Below, piece by piece: positions 1-47,390 of a DNA stretch of 64,000 nucleotides. The stretch's first letter is position 1. Every line of letters begins with the position of its first letter. Both the position numbers and the translations under genes were made by a program. Location: the NCBI RefSeq assembly GCF_036324505.1, contig NC_086367.1, positions 18,526,578 to 18,590,577 of the forward strand. The letters run 5' to 3'. This DNA is from Eleginops maclovinus (Eukaryota; Chordata; Actinopteri; Perciformes; Eleginopidae). The notes below the pieces were generated by a model that saw nothing but the letters and a program-made list of their open reading frames with translations, ran no database searches and was not told where the DNA came from.

Positions 1-2896
1 ATTTCTTTATATTCTGATCATTGCCTCAGCAGAAGTAGGCTGAGGCCAAACAACATGTTCATCTGTGCCCCAAATCAACTCACCCCAAATGGCCCCGCAA
101 TCGACTGGAACTCAGAGTCACATTAGAGAGGCACTTCTGGCGTGAACAGGGTGCCGTTTGTCATACAAATCACCCCAGATTCAAATTGAGTCTAATAGTC
201 TTTTTGTTCACTTCTTCTGTGTCCGTCACTTTTGCGCCCAATTTTTTTTCCCTTGTCTCTAATTAGCCCCTTTTATGCCCGCTCTTGCACTTGAAACCGT
301 TCACACAGTTCTGTGCAGTTTCATCTTATCGCCCTCTTCACGTCTGGCCCTCCATCTCTCCGTCATCTCTCTTTTATAGAGATGGATGGAAGGGGATATC
401 AGGGAGTCTGGGTGAAGAGCGCAGCTGATAGGCTAAATCAAGGCAGGTCATTTACTCACCGCCAACCCATCCATCCTTAAACCCACACGTACCCCCTCTT
501 ACACCCACACACCCTCCACTCAACACTCTCTGCTTGCACAAACACACCGCCCCTAAATGACTTCCATCTCTCTCGATGTATTATTTCACTCCTGGGAAGT
601 CGGGTCTGAGATTCAGTATTCAGCACGACCGGCGCAAAGGGATCTTTTCCATTAAGAAGTTGTTCGGTCACACATATGAGCACCAAAACAAACGCACACA
701 CACTTTTAAGAAACACCGCACACACTCAAACACACACCTGGTGCCAAAAGCTCTAGACACCTCATTATGGGCATGGCGTGTTTTCACTGTTTGGGTGTTG
801 TGAATAAAGGTGCCCCCCCCCCCGAAGTTCTTTCTGTTTGCGGCTATGCTCCCCGTGGACTGACTGTTAATGACATCACGCCCCTCTGCGTCTGTACTTT
901 GGGAACTGTTGGTACCATTCCCAAGGTAACTAAATAATATTGCCATCTCATCGGTCCAGCTGCCTGATGGTCAAATTACAACTCAGCAAGAGGCCATTTT
1001 CTACCCTGACAGCCTCGGCGCCAGCCCTGGAACATCATAAATGGCTTACTTTGCCCCGAACATGATGCCATGATTACTGCAAATGCTTGACACCACCTCC
1101 AGCAGGTCAGCAAGTCAGCGAGAGAGGGAAGATAAAACTGAGTTGTGCAGGAAGGGAGGGGGAGTTATGATGCTGAAACTCGTGGGGATGGAAACTCAGC
1201 CGAAGGTGTTTAAGAAAGAACGGACGCGCGCTGCCGCTCCATCGTGCGGTGTTTTGTATTGACAGATGTGCGACGTAATCAGAATACGGCATGTATGTGC
1301 TACTGTAGAGTGGATGGATGAGTCAGGGGAGAAAATGCGATTACATCGACAATCATAACTCAGATTAGCCTTCCGCTGTACCTCTCTCCACTGTTTAACA
1401 AGGGAATCAATCACCATCACATTCAGTACCCCGCCTCATATCACACACAGGGCCACACGAAAGGGACACATATTATTCTCTCCAGCAGAGAAAACAACAT
1501 TGTCTATAGAGCAAGGACAACAATCGCTCTCTTTAATAAATAACAGCAGCTATTATGATCATAAATAATGAGGGCCATAGGTTGTTTGCAGGGGGAGGAT
1601 GATACATGAATCCATTCAGCATATTTTCTGCTATGGGCCTGTATCCCTGTAACCGAGGGGATCAAAGGATCTCCTGACAAAAGAGGCGCCGATGCAGCAT
1701 GCTGGGATGACAGCCTTCACCGATGCTAGCGGTGCACTCAGCACTAACATCGGCTGACTAGAGACCTGACTAACCAGTCCAGAACAGCACATTCAGTCCC
1801 CCCGCTGTTCCCTCCATCAGATTATTATTGATGACATCAAGATACTCGCGGGCCGTAGAGGCTCATTAAATCAGAAGTCATCTGATAATGAAAGTGAACA
1901 CTCTGCACTAGATTAGCCTACTTCATTTAGTTTAGTACAGAATAGCGGGGAAGCGTTTGCATGCTTTGATATGCATTTTATTAATTCCCCGTGGTTTGCC
2001 TTTTCATTTAACTGTGACTCGAAATTGTGTAGCAAAAAAAAAATCTTCATGGTTAATGTACAAAGCCCAAAGCACTTGGCTGGTTTGAGTATGTGATCAG
2101 TCAGTCTGGAAATGTGCGTTGTAATATTGTGTGTATTTGTGTGAGTGTGCAGTAGTTATCTGGTTCCCTCAGTTCTCCAGTAGCCTGAAATGCTCCAGGC
2201 AGGAGAATGCTCTGCGTCTTGATCATTCAAATTAATTTGAAGCCACACTGAGAACAATATTCCATCAAATGGTTTGTAAATCACAGGCATTCACATTCAC
2301 ATTTACACACTCACACACACAGCACATCAAATATTCCTCAAGACACTCTCACACTCATGGACAGACAAACACTTTGTATTCACATACACAAATGCACAGT
2401 TTTACCAACACCAGCTACACACACACATCCACTTCGTTATGGTTGGTTTGACACCAATGTGCAAAATGCGTGAATCCCATTTTCTCTCAGCCTTTTTTCT
2501 CCCATTCGGAATGATCCCTATAAACTCGGAGCCCGGAGGAAAAGAGGAGACATGGCCTGTGAAGTCTTTCATGGCTTTTCCCACCATAGCTCACGACTAC
2601 AATGGTGTTTTTACGATGTAACTGTTAACCCCCCAAACTCCCGACTCGCCACACCACCAGAGAAACTAACAAGGTCCTTACGAATAATGGACTCGACACA
2701 CATATACTTCCAGCAGTTCCCACATAGTCACATGAACGAGCCACCGTTTCTCTTCTAATCAAATGTTATTCTTTGTGCTCTTTACATTTTTCGCCCGCTG
2801 TTTCATCACGCTCCCCCATGGGCTACAATCTCCCGCATGCTATTCCGCTTCGATCACCGTATAGAGATGGTGGGCGGAATTTGATCGAGGCAAGGC

Positions 2897-2904
2897 ATTT
2901 GCAT
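2897..2904 (+). promoter_or_regulatory. Octamer (POU) site
   Basis: Exact ATTTGCAT followed by ATGTAATTTAACAG and ATCAAAG in non-repetitive sequence. POU-domain factors of the Brn/Oct type bind such sites; function here is a guess. Confidence 0.25.
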
Positions 2905-5029
2905 ATGTAATTTAACAGTTACAATCAAAGAGACACTGCTCCATCTCCATCATCTGTTCACTGTGAAACAAGATTTAGCCACTTTTTCAATCTGCGGCCA
3001 GTCCTGTGGTGGTGGCTAATAGTGTGTATCGTACTGCTTATCACTGTGTCTCTGTGTGCCAACAGGCTGTTATGCTTAGATAACCATAGTCATTTGCTGT
3101 GTTAAGTGGCTAATTGCTTCGCAGTTGTGTTCTCTGCGCAACTGCAAGTGTGGCATACTTTCATGCATGTGTAAGCACGTAAATGTAATTTACTGCCACT
3201 GCCCTTGTGTTTCTTGCAGTCTGGTGTGTGTGCGTTTGCACGTTTGCCCTATGCTGCACATGTGTTTAACAGAAGCAGCCTCTTTTCTCCCCACAAAGCT
3301 TAGCTCCAGTCCCCGGCAGCATGGCTGAGTAAGATTAAAGTCACCCACATTACACTTAGCACCAGGAGACGTAAGTAAATTAGGAGAAAATGAAACAATG
3401 CTATTTGCATACAATTACGCAACAGCACGGCAAACAGCTTGGTTAGCCACAGCATGGTCAGCGAATGTATTACTTATTTAACTATGCAAACAACTCTGGC
3501 TGGCCTTATTCAATCACGGCTGTTTATCTGAACTGTGAGACAAAATCTGAAAAAATTACAGTTTCTTTATTTATTTAGTATGGGCTAATGTTTAAGTGCT
3601 TGCTCTTCACTGCAGGTTAAATCAAATTGCTTAGGTTGGATTTAAATGATTTATTTCGTATACATGTGGCCACATCTGCTCTGACATTTTAGTCTTACTT
3701 CATGTTACGATATAGGCTCAGTGCTCATTATGGGTGTTTGAAATATAAGACTAACCCCCGCTGAGAGGATCTTTCTCAGGCTTCTTCGAGCCACCGCAAA
3801 CTACCATCATCGCCTCCCCTGCTCTCGGCAACATTCAGATGCAAACCATTACCTTTTGTTCACAAATATTAAACCATGTATCAATTCCTTTCCCATCTTT
3901 CATCTCAAACATATATTCAAACACCTATCTCCCTCCGTCTGTCTCTCTTCCTATCTCTGCATCCATCCTCCCGACACACAGCCAACTCACCTGGTGAAAT
4001 ATTAATGTGTGCAGTGAAGTGGTCTTGTTTGGAGTGCTGCCCTGGCCATGGGCTTTGTTTCTGGACAGAATGGGGAGCTAAGCAGCCATTCAGAGGCCAA
4101 GATAGAGGTCCACATGGTTGCATGTAACAGAGAGGACCACTCACAAACATGCCCTCACTCTCTCCACTGTGCTTTGCTCAATGCAAGCAATTCATGATGC
4201 AATGATAAGCCTGATCGGGGCTACAGTGAGCTTTCTCTGTAAGTCAAGCTGCAGCAAGTAAGAGAGATCCCTAGCCAGAACCTGTGGAGGGCCGACTCCC
4301 TTTTTCAGATTTTCAGCTTACATCTTTACCTTGCCTTAACCACCAAATCCCACACACACACACTCACACACACGTCCCACATCTTTGTTTCCTGCTTTGT
4401 CTTGCTTCTAATGAGTTCTCTGAGTACAGGTGCTATTGTTTCTCCTCCTTTGTACGGGGAGAGTTTTTTCTATCTGGCATTGTGCACTTGCTTGCACACC
4501 TTCCAAGTGTTGGTGCTTTTCTTTTGGAGGCCTAAATAAGGAATGAGCTTAGTAACTGCGAGCTGCTCCCTCCTGTTCTGATTCAACACACTCTTGTCGG
4601 CTTGCTTACTCCACATTGCCCACAGATCCCTCTGGGTTTATGCTTGAGTATTCACACCATGTGTGTGTACTGTATTTGTGCGTACTTGCACTCGTGCCTT
4701 CTGCATGTAAGCCTGTCTGCTGTCTGTGCGTGAGTGTTTCAGTGCATGTATTTGCACACACGCAGTTCATTTGAAGATGTGAAAGTCTTTGGGCCAGCGC
4801 ATCAAACAACACTCCGGATTTGTTTAGCAGAGGCAGAGGTTCAGTTCAAGGCTTCTAATTTGCAGATGTGTGAGAAGGGGTATGGATTTTATATTTCATA
4901 CCTGAATAATGCTGACATCCCTTCTAGCGGTGCCTATCTTGCATTCTTAGTTCAGAGCCTTTATAATCTCATGCATGCGGATGGAGCTTTTACCTGAGAA
5001 GAGAAAAACAGATAAGAGCATACAGACAA

Positions 5030-5033
<4 letters not shown>

Positions 5034-5112
<79 letters not shown>
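5034..5112. repeat. (CA)n microsatellite
   Basis: About 39 uninterrupted CA units. Confidence 0.98.
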
Positions 5113-5115
<3 letters not shown>

Positions 5116-5912
5116 GCACACTGGAGGTCCTTATGGGTTCAGAATGTGTCACTGCTAAGAGAAAACAGCTATTACATTCCTAACCAAGCCTGAAAAAGAC
5201 CGGTGTAAAAGATCAGGCTGGGTCTGGATTGACCTGAGCAGCAGAGCTGGATTTAGACAGCACCATGTCTGACAGGATCAAGTCTGTGTCTGTCAAGCTG
5301 GTCCCTGAACACTATAAAATAGAAATCCTACAAATACCTCTGTATTTCAGGGAAAAACTGCCAATAGTTTGAAAACTTTCCAGTTTCCAGACGGTACAGC
5401 CACCTTTTATCTTGTCTAGACTGTGACATCATGAAGGAAAAAAACAGCTTGCATTCCTCTAGAGAGCAAAACTCAAATAAGGTCTCCGAAGGTCTACTGG
5501 AAATCAAAATTACATTTAAAATTAAAATGATGGATAAGTGCAGCAGCAAAGCTGACCCCGACCTCCCCCCAAGGCAAAAGCACACGCATTCTTGCAGACA
5601 TCCTCAGCTGACTTGAAAATCCACCATAAGCATTCTCGCCAGTGTATGCAGACACACACGCTACATTACACACACATACGTTTTATCCAGCATATCACAG
5701 GGATAAACACTGAGGCTGCCAGATTATTTTTAAGACACGCTGGATTAAGCTGGAGTGATGAGTGGCAGGGATTTCATTGTTCTTATGAAATACTTCAAGA
5801 CGCTTCTATACATGTAGGGATTTGTCATTGTTTGATTATAGATCATTTCGGCCTGTTTGGAGAACGAGTGGCAGACGTTTCTTTATTTGTTTTCATAAAG
5901 AACAGTGACTGT

Positions 5913-5913
<1 letters not shown>

Positions 5914-5981
<68 letters not shown>
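5914..5981. repeat. (GT)n microsatellite
   Basis: About 34 GT units. Confidence 0.98.
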
Positions 5982-5985
<4 letters not shown>

Positions 5986-6562
5986 GGAAAGAGCATTGAC
6001 TATGGGAAATAAATAGAGGCTGGCTAGTCTTCTTCTTTCTAAGTTAGAATCAGAGGCTAGCTCAGAAAGTGACATACTCAGCAGCCAGCCCCCCAAAAAA
6101 TCCAGCCAAAAACATGCTTTTCTAATTTCCTGAGACTAAGCATACGTTCAGACCAAAAACAGCATTTTGTTACATTTCAAATACAATGGGCTGCCTTAAT
6201 GGGATTGTGATGCTAACATATCTGATGACACAATGAAATAAAATCCAGATCCAGTTTGGGTGACAGATGAATGTGTTTGAAGGATTATCAGATGCCTACG
6301 CGGTACACCAGTATGATGACACTGACAGAATTTGGAAGATTTTGTGAAAATTATCGCTGCGTCAATACATTTATTTTGACCACCCACTGCGCTCTTTGCT
6401 AATGCTCTATGCATTTGCATTCCTGCTCCATCAATGACGTTGCCACAGTGAAATGGATGAGGTAGTTTACTTTTTTGATTCAGTCCTGTTATGTGTTCTC
6501 ACAGAAGACACGTAGGCAAACGGGTGTGGGCTCCCTTAGTCAAACAGCCAAACTATACAAGA

Positions 6563-6949
6563 TTTTAAAGGGGTTCATATTTGTATTTTGTGCCTCTACT
6601 GTGACATGTTCCCATGCTTTCATGTTCAAAAAGCTCTTTATTTTTCTCAGACTTCCTGCTTTTCACCCTCTGTCTCAAACCAGAGCCCAGTCTGCTCTGA
6701 TTGGTTAGCTGGCTGGCTCTGTTGTGATTGGTCAACCGCTAAGAGATGTCCCACCCCTTTGCCTATCACATATGTGTTGGAAGGCCAGCCAATAGAAGCG
6801 CAAGTCTTACATAGTGATGTCAGGGGGGGGGGGAAGAAACTCTCTCTGGAAGGACATTTGGGATTTTATCCTTTGCAGACCATTCACCTTGACAAAAACA
6901 GGCTACAGGTAAAGGGAAAACCCCAATAAGCACAATAGAGCACCTTTAA
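6563..6949 (-). mobile_element. Short inverted-repeat element, family A copy 1
   Basis: Reverse-complement copy of a family seen seven times here. Full copies start AGAGGCCCTATTATGC and end with its reverse complement, contain CCAATCA boxes (GTTGACCAATCACAACAG, CTAACCAATCAGAGCAG) and no coding sequence, i.e. a MITE-like element of about 350-400 bp. This copy has diverged ends. Confidence 0.8.
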
Positions 6950-7565
6950 TTCACATAGTTGGACTCATATTCTAACTTAGGTCCAAAAATATTCCATGTA
7001 GTTCCAATGCACAGAGCTATTGGTGAGAGTTTACTCATAACTTTTAAGCTATATTTCATACGTGATGCTGTTTTTCATTATTATTAATGCACATACTGAA
7101 AAACAAGACTTTAAAGTACTTTACACCACATTTGCACCTACAGTATAAGCACAGCAGAAAATGCTCTAATATATCACTAGAATTAATTGTGCCAAAACCT
7201 TAAAATGCAGCCAAGAAGGGACTGCAGTTCGATAGGCAATAACTATCTATTTTTTTTAATGTGCTTTTTAAAAAAAAAGAAGTCCACTGCTGTGGTCACG
7301 TTTCATTGCCCACAGAGTCTCTGAATATGCCTTACCTCCTCCAGTCCTTCCGCATCCTATGGGCTAAAACTCCTGTATTTACAGAAAGCCTCACATCCCT
7401 TCATCGCTTCAGAATCACATCACAGCTCCCACATCTTCCTCCTTTATTCACTTTAATTTGCTTTCTCTTCTCCCAGTGGCAACTACAAATACAACTTCTG
7501 TTATTCTCAAGTTAGCTCTTATTATTATTCTCACGTCCCCGCTCTTGGAGTAATTCTACCGTTGC

Positions 7566-7620
7566 TCATTGTGAGTCTCCCTGGATAAGAGCACCGGCTA
7601 AATGCCTCAAATGTAAATGA
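7566..7620 (+). mobile_element. 3' tail of a fish SINE/LINE-type repeat
   Basis: CCCTGGATAAGAGCACCGG then CTAAATGCCTCAAATGTAAA, matching the conserved tail (GGATAAGAGCGTCTGCTAAATG) of a common teleost repeat. The 5' limit is unclear. Confidence 0.6.
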
Positions 7621-9277
7621 AATTGTAAAAGAATCACTCTTTAAAGTCAAGCAAGTGAGCAGTAATTGTTAGCGTAAAATAAATAATAAAATAGCGCCGG
7701 TTTGAAACAGCTGACACAGCTGTGGGACGTACCGCAGATGATGATTATAACTATTAATTTGACAATGATATATAATGTTATAATCCATCTCTGATTCTCT
7801 TACAAGCTGCATTCTCTCGGAGCATGATTGTGCAGAAAATGTCTCATTTCCATTTTTTATGCATGCTGTCTTCAGCAATATAACATCCCCATTCATTAAT
7901 ATTTGGCCAAGCATTATTATTAAAGGGATGGATGGATCTCCCCAGAGCAACTCAGAATAGGAGTATAGATTTACTTGCTAATTCCTCCAGCTGCTCTGTT
8001 GATCTTCTATTGTCACATTTTGAGCTCGTCGGGGTCCTTTGGCAAAATAAGCATGATCATTCCTGACAGTAATATGCTGAATAACACTCCCACCTGTAGC
8101 AGCCACATCCTTGGTATCTCTATCCCTCTCTGCCACCTGCTGCCGTCTCATCAACAACCCTCTCCCCCCTACCCTGCTACCTCCCTGGCCCCCCATTGAG
8201 TTCAAACGAAAAGGCCTATTTTCATTTGTCCCACATCTACCCTCTCTTGGGAAAAGACAAACACACACACTGCATTAATTCAGCCGTGTCTTTGCAGACT
8301 TCAGTCAAATATTTTCCTTTTTTTTAAGTCTCTTTAGGGACCGAAGGACTTTCAGCAGAGGGTCCCTCTGTTTACTTTGTACTCCTGGGTGGGATATTTC
8401 CATTTGAATGAACGCGTATGGTTTGGGCATACATATTTCATCTTCAGACACACGTGTGTATTCCTGAAGTTCCTCTACCTGCATGGATTAACCACATATG
8501 TGCAGACTTAATTAAGCAATGTGTGTGCCTGCATCTGCATACGTTAGGAAGATGCTAAACATGTGTATGAGCCGGAGGGTATTTATGAGCAGCGTGTGTA
8601 ATGCATACCTATCATCTCAGTTCAATGAGGTAGTCTTAAGTCTCCAAACTTTGGAGTCTCTATATAAAAGCAAACTCCCCCCTCAACCTTGCCCGGAGGA
8701 CTGATGGGATAAAAAATGGATAGATGTCCCAAAGGAAGGAGGGGGAAAAGGTCCATCTGTGAGCTGCATTCAAGGACAACAGTGTTATTCATTTTGGAAC
8801 AGCATGAAACAAGCCAGTGTTTTCAGTGGGGTTTTGGAAATGCGAGCTTCTGGATGAACTGTGGATGCCACTGTTGTCTTGCCAAGCCAACTGTGATGTT
8901 GCAGATTAGATGCGAATCATTGACTCCTTGTTGGGATCCACGCGGCTCTTCTCATTCGGAGTGAGAGATAATGAACAAATGTGACTGATTGTTTTTGATC
9001 AGTGTGGTGGGGAATTACTGCGGCAACAGGGATTGTTTTTGCAGTGCTCATAAAAGCTGCGTTTAATGTGATTTTATGTTATTCTGCCCGGAGGTGTTGG
9101 GGTTTGGCGATACCTATTAATCTCTGTTTTGTTCTTGTTTTCCGTTCTTCCTGTCTGATCTCCCTTTCTGTTTTCTCGTCCATCATTTTACTGCTACGTT
9201 TACCTCTTTCACTCTTCCCATATCTGTCTTTATTTGAACTCTTTGTTTGTTTTTCTCCTTTCTGTCCTCTCTTATAG

Positions 9278-43937
<34,660 letters not shown>

Positions 43938-46510
43938 TCGTGTTTCTGATGCCGCTGGTGCGTAGGATTGCAGAGGGAGTCGTGCAGTTGGTATTTGCAT
44001 AGCCGTGGGAAGATGGCTTTTGTTGGAATGGGTTAAATTCAAGGGATGCTTGCTAAAAAAAAATACAGTATATGTTAAGTTACATCATTACTTACTGCAA
44101 CCGTAATATTTTTACACTCGCTTATAATTACAACTAAAAAACTCTAACTGCAGTTGCTTTTAAATTGTCAACATTGTCCATGAAATCATAAAAAGACAAT
44201 GCAATCTTGTTGAATGAAAGCCGATATAATTTCAGGAAAACATCAGTATACTAAAAGTTTAAACCATGACTGTATGGGTAATCTGGCAATGCTAAAATCA
44301 CTGTGATTATTGTGGAGACCAGAGGTTCACATAAGAAATAATCAACCACAGTTGACTCAAATATACAACTTGACAACTTCCCTGGCTAAAGAGGCCTACA
44401 AGCACAAGAGCACAGAATAATCAAAGTTAGCCCATGTGAAAAACAATTAGAAAATTCAACATCCGTTTTTACAGAGGGCTAGTAGCAGGAGAAATCCATG
44501 CAAAAAAAGTCATGTTATAAAGTAATTCAAGTAATAATTTCCCAGTAAATGTGAAAAATAAAGGAACAAAACTGTGAAGAGAGAGTGGTACAGCCCTGAA
44601 TCGATGTACCTAAATACCCGTGACATAAACAAAATCCTTCTGTGTGTTGATACCTTGTTTCCTTGTGAGTATTGTCCCTCCACCAACACCACAAGACTAA
44701 TGCCAGTATTTCAAAAAGGGATAATTTTCTAGCTGAATCCCACTCTCGTAAAATGTGTCAAAACTAAAAAAGGGTTTTCGCTTTTGGAAGAAAACACTTT
44801 GAGATGGTAATTTCCCCCTGGATTTGATGGTCTTTCATAAATAGAATACTAAGGCAGGAAAATGCACATTAAAGGAGAAACTGCTTGTTATACTGTCTGT
44901 AGTGGGATGGATTCATGCCATTTAGACTTAAATACATACCTCAAGCCCATTTCATGGCTGCTACATTAACCAAATCAAGGTGCAATGTTGTTTAAATGGT
45001 TTTGTCAATGTTGTTACCTCGTGTCGTTATGGGTAGCCTGTGAAAACAGTCTTGTCATTTATTCTGTGGCTCCCAAATGAGTCTGAGGAAAGGATTGCAA
45101 TCATTTGCAGAATACGACTTTCTAAAAACGTTACGTAAGAAGGAGTGAGTTAAGGTGGGTTTCCTATCATCAAGGAGATGCTATTTGAACATTTAGAGAC
45201 CAGTGTTTACTACAGGCTAAATGTCAGGACTTTTGTGACTCCCCGAACTCTATGAAAGTGGAATACTAAATCGCTGCAGTAGCAATTTAATGTGAAACCT
45301 AGCGCTTTTTTGCCTAGGGTGTATTTAAGGTGGAAATAAAGATGATCCCCCCTCCCTGATTACTTGTTGGACTACATTAACATTTAATGTGTCCATCAGT
45401 AGCTGCAGCAACATGAGTCAGAGTTGGCTGTCAGTGTTCAAAAACTCTTTCCATTTTCTAAAGTGCTGTAGCTGGCATGACTTCAAAGACAGCAGTTCTT
45501 TATATCTACTTCGGACTCTTAGTGATAATTTAACAACCAGACATTGTTTTACGTGGAGGGCTGATAAAACTAATGAATTAAATCCCAGAGTCATTTATCT
45601 GAACCTTTTAATTGTCAAACCAAATCCCCAAACTGCTCAAAACCAGTTGTGTATCTGCGTCAAGTTTCATCAATTTCAAATGAATGTGTTCGCCATATTC
45701 ATCATTGACTGTATTGCGCATGAATTAACACTGATAACAACTAACTAGCTCCTGCACATCTAACTGAGCTCCTGTGAGGCTTTTTTATCACGACTAATCA
45801 TTAAAAACATATACAATTTAAAACAGTTTACAAAGCATAATCATTTTGTTTACCACTTAAAATGAAATAGGTGTCAAGACAATGATAAAAAGAGAGACGG
45901 CTCTTTAGATGTTGACTACATTGGACTCAGTTCTTCAGTCAACCACCGGAGGGAGCTGCATCCCTGCTTCCCACGGCTATGGACAATGAAGAGTTTATAG
46001 ATTGAGGTTTATTCCAACAAAACCACTTAAATAAATGTGACAGATTGATGTTGCGGTTTAAGCTGTTGTTGTCATGCAGCAGCAGCAGAGGACCTTGGGA
46101 AATAAGGCCTTTATGAAACCACTCCAGCACTACACAATGTGATGTCTGCTGATGATATTGTGATCCTAAATCTTGTGCGGGAACACTTTAAACAGGGGTT
46201 GGGTATTTCGCTGGCCCACAGGTGTGAGGCAGAGGTATTACTGAAAGAGAACTTTTATGATGGTACTGATGTACATTTAAACGTTTCAAACTTTGCTGTG
46301 GTGTGAAGTGGTTGTGTTCACATGCCATGGTGTCTATGAGGAACAAAATATATATTTTAGGTCTTTATTGAGAAAGAGCTTGTGGTACTGGATATTTAAA
46401 CAAATACTTTTAAATCTACCCCTTATAAAAATTGTATCTGCATATTATTGAATTTTATCATAAAGATCATTCTCATGTTTTGAAATAAAACATTTATATA
46501 CTTATTTTCT
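43938..46510 (+). terminator. grin3b 3' UTR with candidate poly(A) signals
   Basis: No open frame continues after the stop. AATAAA hexamers on the + strand lie at 44557-44562, 45335-45340 and 46484-46489. The last is followed by a T/GT-rich stretch and looks the best, which would give a UTR of about 2.6 kb. No transcript data were available to choose. Confidence 0.4.
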
Positions 46511-46964
46511 TGTTTAATCTCATTTTTTTTTAGTGTGAACTGCAAAGACGCTGTCCCCAAATGCTGCTCGTAAAATGTGACATCCCTGGATTATTTAATA
46601 CTCTGTATGTGAGCACATCGTCCAAATCATTGTGGTAAATTTGGCCCTTGTCTCACCCATTTAAGATCCATGAATTTCATTGCATATTTTGTATTGTCAT
46701 CTCATCAAATGTTGTTTTAAGGATTTTTTCAGATAGAATTCCATCCCATATTGTCAAGGCCACTTCAAACGTGAGTACAAAATCATAACTTTACCACAAA
46801 TGACGCTTTGATAACAGTCGAATGCACCAATACGAAATGTGTTAAATGTATATTTAACTGCAGCTGAGCCTAATGTGCACGATCAAGGCTATTTCAACCT
46901 CTTAGTTCATCAAAAAGTGCTGAAACACAGCATCTGCCCCACTAGCTATTATACTGGATGAGCT

Positions 46965-47390
46965 TTAATTGCTAACAGGTGTTGGGGTGTGTACTTTAGA
47001 TATTTTAGTAGAAACCTCGCCATTCAGGTTAAACTCTAAGTTAAAAAAAAAGGAAAGTAAATGGGTTTTAATTCGGGGATAACGGGAAGTGTATTTTTCT
47101 CTGTACATGAACGGACCCCACATCTTCATAAAGAGCCCTTCGATCAGATTTTTCATTCGGAAAATATTGAACATTTTCCTCCATAGAATGTAAGGTTTTA
47201 GTTATATCCACCTCCTTAAACATCTTTTCAATAATGTTGAAAAAGCTCAGATCTAATTGGAACCTCGGCAAAGTCGACTGAGGAAACCCCAACAGAGCAG
47301 TTATGGCATTGTATGTGTCCCAACCACTGCTGTTAGCGTAATAATTATAAGTTGGATCTATCCACCAACACCTGTTACCTGTGAACAATT
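46965..47390 (-). pseudogene. Possible decayed retroelement reading-frame fragment
   Basis: On the minus strand two overlapping frames together read like one protein broken by a frameshift: SGWDTYNAITALLGFPQST and LHSMEENVQYF in one frame, then KMWGPFMYREKYTSRYPRIK in the next. The W-x-P-F pattern resembles the C-termini of fish non-LTR reverse-transcriptase ORFs, but I could not identify the family. No intact enzyme motifs are seen. Confidence 0.25.

Larger units (their letters stand above)
1..9277. other. grin3b 5' flank or first intron; no exon recognised
   Basis: Because grin3b exon 2 opens in phase 0 deep in the amino-terminal domain, this stretch is most simply the first intron, with exon 1 upstream of the window. 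I searched the reading frames on both strands for the GluN3 signal peptide and first lobe and saw nothing. It holds two (CA/GT) tracts, one inverted-repeat element (6563-6949), a repeat tail near 7566 and long non-repetitive AT-rich pieces that may include enhancers (about 1480-2000 and 2860-2960). Confidence 0.6.

Noticed and set aside
1..9277. grin3b exon 1 within the window
   Set aside because: No frame shows a signal peptide or the first-lobe sequence of GluN3B; it must be upstream.
45939..46130. Small minus-strand protein (MLEWFHKGLISQ start)
   Set aside because: 63 codons in the putative 3' UTR with no partner exons or known domain; may be part of a dispersed repeat.
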